Below are positions 60,257 through 64,000 of a stretch of 64,000 nt of DNA, one piece after another. The stretch is from the NCBI GenBank assembly GCA_934045905.1, contig CAKOGZ010000056.1, forward strand, positions 226,538 to 290,537, in the 5' to 3' direction. The notes below the pieces were generated by a model that was given only the letters and a program-made list of their open reading frames with translations, did no database searches and was not told the origin of the DNA. Numbering within the stretch: position 1 is the stretch's first letter; the number at the start of each line of letters is the position of its first letter. Position numbers and translations under genes: made by a program. Source of the stretch: Leuctra nigra (taxonomy: Eukaryota; Arthropoda; Insecta; Plecoptera; Leuctridae).

Positions 60257-60831
60257 ATGGAGGTTAAAGCTTGTGATGAGTCAGCTACGCTCGCTTCGCT
60301 AACCTGTATTAACCTAACTTTATTATATAATAATCTGACAGGGCAGCGTCAAGCGACTCCAAGGGGGCAGAGTGGGGTTCTTTTTTATAATTTTATTTAT
60401 AAGCCTATTTTTTTTCGAAAAGTGTTTTATTTCATTTCTCGGCATAACGTTGTGTAGGCTTCAAGAAAATTCGATAAAAATAGGGGGGTGCCACTTTAGA
60501 AGTAGCTCATATTGATATTTTTTTATTTGTTTCCTACTTTGTGACGAATCTATTACTCTAAGAGAGTTAACAACGTTACCCTATATAGTAGATGGTGAGA
60601 GGCTTAAAAAGTGCAGAAACACTTTTTTATGTCAGACTCTCCGATTCGCCGGAATTAACTGTTCATGTTATTCAGAAGCTGATGGGTCGACCCCCGATAG
60701 ATTTTCATCCATTTTTTTGTCAATGTATATTGACCAACAATGTGGGTTAGCCTACAAAGGTAACAATGTAACAATTAACAATGTTCCTTAGATTTTCCTC
60801 ATTTCCTAGGTTTTCATCCATTTTTTAGTCA
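60257..60831 (+). repeat. 575-bp A*/B hybrid unit
   Basis: It starts as A (with GTCAAGCG instead of GTCGGGCG in the G tract), becomes B-like, and stays B after the hairpin (TTTTTTATGTCAGACTCTCC) to a single T-beta. It is analogous to the 684-bp hybrid at 16,124 but with one T and different flanking variants, so it looks like a separate event. Confidence 0.9.
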
Positions 60832-63140
60832 ATGGAGGTTAAAGCTTGTGATGAGTCAGCTACGCTCGCTTCGCTAACCTGTATTAACCTAACTTTATTA
60901 TATAATAATCTGACAGGGCAGCGTCGGGCGACTCCAAGGGGGCAGAGTGGGGTTCTTTTTTATAATTTTATTTATAAGCCTATTTTTTTGCGAAAAGTGT
61001 TTTATTACATTTCTCGGCATAACGTTGTGTAGGCATCAAGAAAATTCGATTAAAACAGGGGGGTGCCACTTTAGAAGTAGGTCATATTGAAAAAGTTTTG
61101 TTTGTTTCCTACTTTGTGACGAATCTATTACTCTTAGAGAGCTGAAAATGATACACCATATAGATGATGGAGAGAGGCTTAAAAAGTGCAGAAACACTTT
61201 TTTCTGTCAGACGCTCCGATACGCCGCATTTCTTAGTTTATGTCCTTCAGAAGCAGAAGGGCACAATCCTGATAGGTTTTCATCAATTTTTTGTCACTGT
61301 AGGTTAAAGCTTGTTAAGGGTCAACTACGCTCGCTTCGCTCGCTTCGCTAACCTACCTTAACCTAACTTTATTATAAAATTATCTGACCGGGCAACGTCG
61401 GGCGACTCCAGGAGGCAGAGGGGAGATTTTTTTTTACATGTTAATGTTAAGCCTATTATTTTCGAAAAGTGTTTTATTTCATTTCTCGGCATAACGTTGT
61501 GTAGGCTTCAAGAAAATTTGATAAAAATAGGGGGGGTGCCACTTTAGAAGTAGCTCATATTGATATTTTTTTATTTGTTTCCTACTTTGTGACGAATCTA
61601 TTACTCTAAGAGAGTTGACAACGTTACCCTATATAGTAGATGGTGAGAGGCTTAAAAAGTGCAGAAACACTTTTTTATGTCAGACTCTCCGATTCGCCGG
61701 AATTAACTGTTCATGTTATTCAGAAGCTGATGGGTCCACCCCCGATAGATTTTCATCCATTTTTTTGTCAATGTATATTGACCAACAATGTAGGTTAGCC
61801 TACAAAGGTAACAATGTCACAATTAACAATGTTCCTTAGATTTTCATCATTTCCTAGGTTTTCATCCATTTTTTGTCAATGTATATTGACCAACAATGTA
61901 GGTTAGCCTACAAAGGTAACAATGTAACAATTAACAATGTTCCTTAGATTTTCCTCATTTCCTAGGTTTTCATCCATTTTTTAGTCAATGGAGGTTAAAG
62001 CTTGTGATGAGTCAGCTACGCTCGCTTCGCTAACCTGTATTAACCTAACTTTATTATATAATAATCTGACAGGGCAGCGTCGGGCGACTCCAAGGGGGCA
62101 GAGTGGGGTTCTTTTTTATAATTTTATTTATAAGCCAATTTTTTTGCGAAAAGTGTTTTATTACATTTCTCGGCATAACGTTGTGTAGGCATCAAGAAAA
62201 TTCGATAAAAACAGGGGGGTGCCACTTAAGAAGTAGGTCATATTGAAAAAGTTTTGTTTGTTTCTACTTTGTGACGAATCTATTACTCTTAGAGAGCTGA
62301 AAATGATACACCATATAGATGATGGAGAGAGGCTTAAAAATGCAGAAACACTTTTTTCTGTCAGACGCTCCGATACGCCGCATTTCTTAGTTTATGTCCT
62401 TCAGAAGCAGAAGGGCACAATCCTGATAGGTTTTCATCAATTTTTTGTCACTGTAGGTTAAAGCTTGTTAAGGGTCAGCTACGCTCGCTTCGCTCGCTTC
62501 GCTAACCTACCCTAACCTAACTTTATTATAAAATTATCTGACCGGGCAACGTCGGGCGACTCCAGGAGGCAGAGGGGAGATTTTTTTTTACATGTTAATG
62601 TTAAGCCTATTATTTTCGAAAAGTGTTTTATTTCATTTCTCGGCATAACGTTGTGTAGGCTTCAAGAAAATTCGATAAAAATAGGGGGGTGCCACTTTAG
62701 AAGTAGCTCATATTGATATTTTTTTATTTGTTTCCTACTTTGTGACGAATCTATTACTCTAAGAGAGTTGACAACGTTACCCTATATAGTAGATGGTGAG
62801 AGGCTTAAAAAGTGCAGAAACACTTTTTTATGTCAGACTCTCCGATTCGCCGGAATTAACTGTTCATGTTATTCAGAAGCTGATGGGTCCACCCCCGATA
62901 GATTTTCATCCATTTTTTTGTCAATGTATATTGACCAACAATGTAGGTTAGCCTACAAAGGTAACAATGTCACAATTAACAATGTTCCTTAGATTTTCAT
63001 CATTTCCTAGGTTTTCATCCATTTTTTGTCAATGTATATTGACCAACAATGTAGGTTAGCCTACAAAGGTAACAATGTAACAATTAACAATGTTCCTTAG
63101 ATTTTCCTCATTTCCTAGGTTTTCATCCATTTTTTAGTCA
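60832..63140 (+). repeat. Two two-T units (1,156 and 1,153 bp)
   Basis: Units start at 60,832 and 61,988. The first has GATTAAAACAGG near 61,049, GGTCAACTACG near 61,320 and AAATTTGATAAAAA near 61,516 (breaking the heat-shock-element match), plus a seven-G run. The second belongs to the CTTAAGAAG subfamily. Confidence 0.9.
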
Positions 63141-64000
63141 ATGGAGGTTAAAGCTTGTGATGAGTCAGCTACGCTCGCTTCGCTAACCTGTATTAACCTA
63201 ACTTTATTATATAATAATCTGACAGGGCAGCGTCGGGCGACTCCAAGGGGGCAGAGTGGGGTTCTTTTTTATAATTTTATTTATAAGCCTATTTTTTTGC
63301 GAAAAGTGTTTTATTACATTTCTCGGCATAACGTTGTGTAGGCATCAAGAAAATTCGATAAAAACAGGGGGGTGCCACTTAAGAAGTAGGTCATATTGAA
63401 AAAGTTTTGTTTGTTTCCTACTTTGTGACGAATCTATTACTCTTAGAGAGCTGAAAATGATACACCATATAGATGATGGAGAGAGGCTTAAAAATGCAGG
63501 AACACTTTTTTCTGTCAGACGCTCCGATACGCCGCATTTCTTAGTTTATGTCCTTCAGAAGCAGAAGGGCACAATCCTGATAGGTTTTCATCAATTTTTT
63601 GTCACTGTAGGTTAAAGCTTGTTAAGGGTCAGCTACGCTCGCTTCGCTCGCTTCGCTAACCTACCCTAACCTAACTTTATTATAAAATTATCTGACCGGG
63701 CAACGTCGGGCGACTCCAGGAGGCAGAGGGGAGATTTTTTTTTACATGTTAATGTTAAGCCTATTATTTTCGAAAAGTGTTTTATTTCATTTCTCGGCAT
63801 AACGTTGTGTAGGCTTCAAGAAAATTCGATAAAAATAGGGGGGTGCCACTTTAGAAGTAGCTCATATTGATATTTTTTTATTTGTTTCCTACTTTGTGAC
63901 GAATCTACTACTCTAAGAGAGTTGACAACGTTACCCTATATAGTAGATGGTGAGAGGCTTAAAAAGTGCAGAAACACTTTTTTATGTCAGATTCTCCGAT
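61780..64000 (+). repeat. 3,930-bp-offset segmental repeat, copy 2 (runs off the window)
   Basis: It matches 57.85-60.07 kb to the last base of the window, so its right end lies outside. The next expected sequence is the equivalent of 60,071 onward. Confidence 0.87.
63141..64000 (+). repeat. Partial unit at the right edge: A plus most of B
   Basis: The A module has CACTTAAGAAG and AAAATGCAGGAACAC. B starts at about 63,608 and is cut at CAGATTCTCCGAT, before any T module. Confidence 0.95.

Larger units (their letters stand above)
1..64000. repeat. Higher-order satellite array filling the whole window
   Basis: Sixty starts of the A half-unit (GGTTAAAGCTT preceded by GTCAATGGA) are spaced mostly 1,156 or 1,047 bp apart from 189 to 63,141, all in the same orientation. 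Between them I find only A, B and T modules or their hybrids, with no unrelated insertion. Corresponding modules differ by few substitutions and indels. The array enters and leaves the window mid-unit, so its true length is unknown. Possible settings are centromeric, pericentromeric, subtelomeric or sex-chromosome heterochromatin. A ribosomal spacer is unlikely, because 64 kb passes with no rRNA sequence. Nothing in the sequence decides between the other options. Confidence 0.97.

Noticed and set aside
1..64000. Ribosomal DNA intergenic spacer
   Set aside because: Spacer subrepeats would be interrupted by rRNA genes well within 64 kb. None is present.

Overview
The whole 64,000-base window is one satellite array. 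Every stretch I read aligns to the same repeat family, and both window edges cut through it, so the array is longer than 64 kb. I see no protein-coding gene, rRNA, tRNA, transposon ends, integrase, CRISPR array or unique DNA. All short open frames are products of the repeat. This is eukaryotic, heterochromatin-type DNA: AT-rich with small CpG-dense islands, directly repeated, with higher-order periodicity. Short CCTAA-type stretches and apparently undecayed CpGs fit an invertebrate such as an insect with little CpG methylation, but the species cannot be named from this sequence.

Basic grammar. There are two related half-units of about 460 bp. A begins GGTTAAAGCTTGTGATGAGTC and B begins GGTTAAAGCTTGTTAAGGGTC. 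B is followed by one or two copies of a 109-bp tail module (T), bounded by TTTTCATCCATTTTTTTGTC. T has two subtypes: T-alpha (AATGTCACAATT, then TTCATCATTTCC) and T-beta (AATGTAACAATT, then TTCCTCATTTCC). The canonical unit is A-B-Talpha-Tbeta, about 1,156 bp. I count 60 A starts, giving 59 complete units: 32 of about 1,156 bp (two T), 20 of about 1,047 bp (one T), five of about 574 bp (B missing or fused to A), one of 684 bp (A/B hybrid) and one of 1,520 bp (extra B-like half-unit). At least 19 A modules carry an internal B-type patch (called A*), a sign of gene conversion or repeated crossover.

Layout. 1-188: end of a truncated unit. 189-2,480: two units rich in single-base indels. About 1.1-7.9 kb: a 3,458-bp period of three units. 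About 7.9-25.0 kb: an 8,557-bp tandem duplication whose junction lies in a T-run at 16,490-16,495. About 21.4-34.2 kb: a 3,249-bp super-repeat in about four tandem copies. 34.2-49 kb: mosaic units, including a segment of about 2.7 kb that recurs at offsets of 5,445 and 8,693 bp and contains the 574-bp units. 49.4-64.0 kb: a subfamily marked by CTTAAGAAG, locally duplicated at offsets of 1,152, 7,173 and 3,930 bp, with the 3,930-bp repeat running off the right edge.

Within the units several motifs recur in nearly every copy. B carries a perfect three-pentamer heat-shock-element match and A carries a TGAGTCAGC (AP-1/Maf-type) site. A also has a CENP-B-box-like 15-mer (8 of 9 essential bases) and a four-run G-quadruplex-like tract. 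Both half-units have an 8-bp-stem hairpin, and T has a 6-bp-stem hairpin. Whether any of these binds protein is inference. The strongest direct result is the nested, multi-level higher-order repeat architecture with legible recombination junctions.
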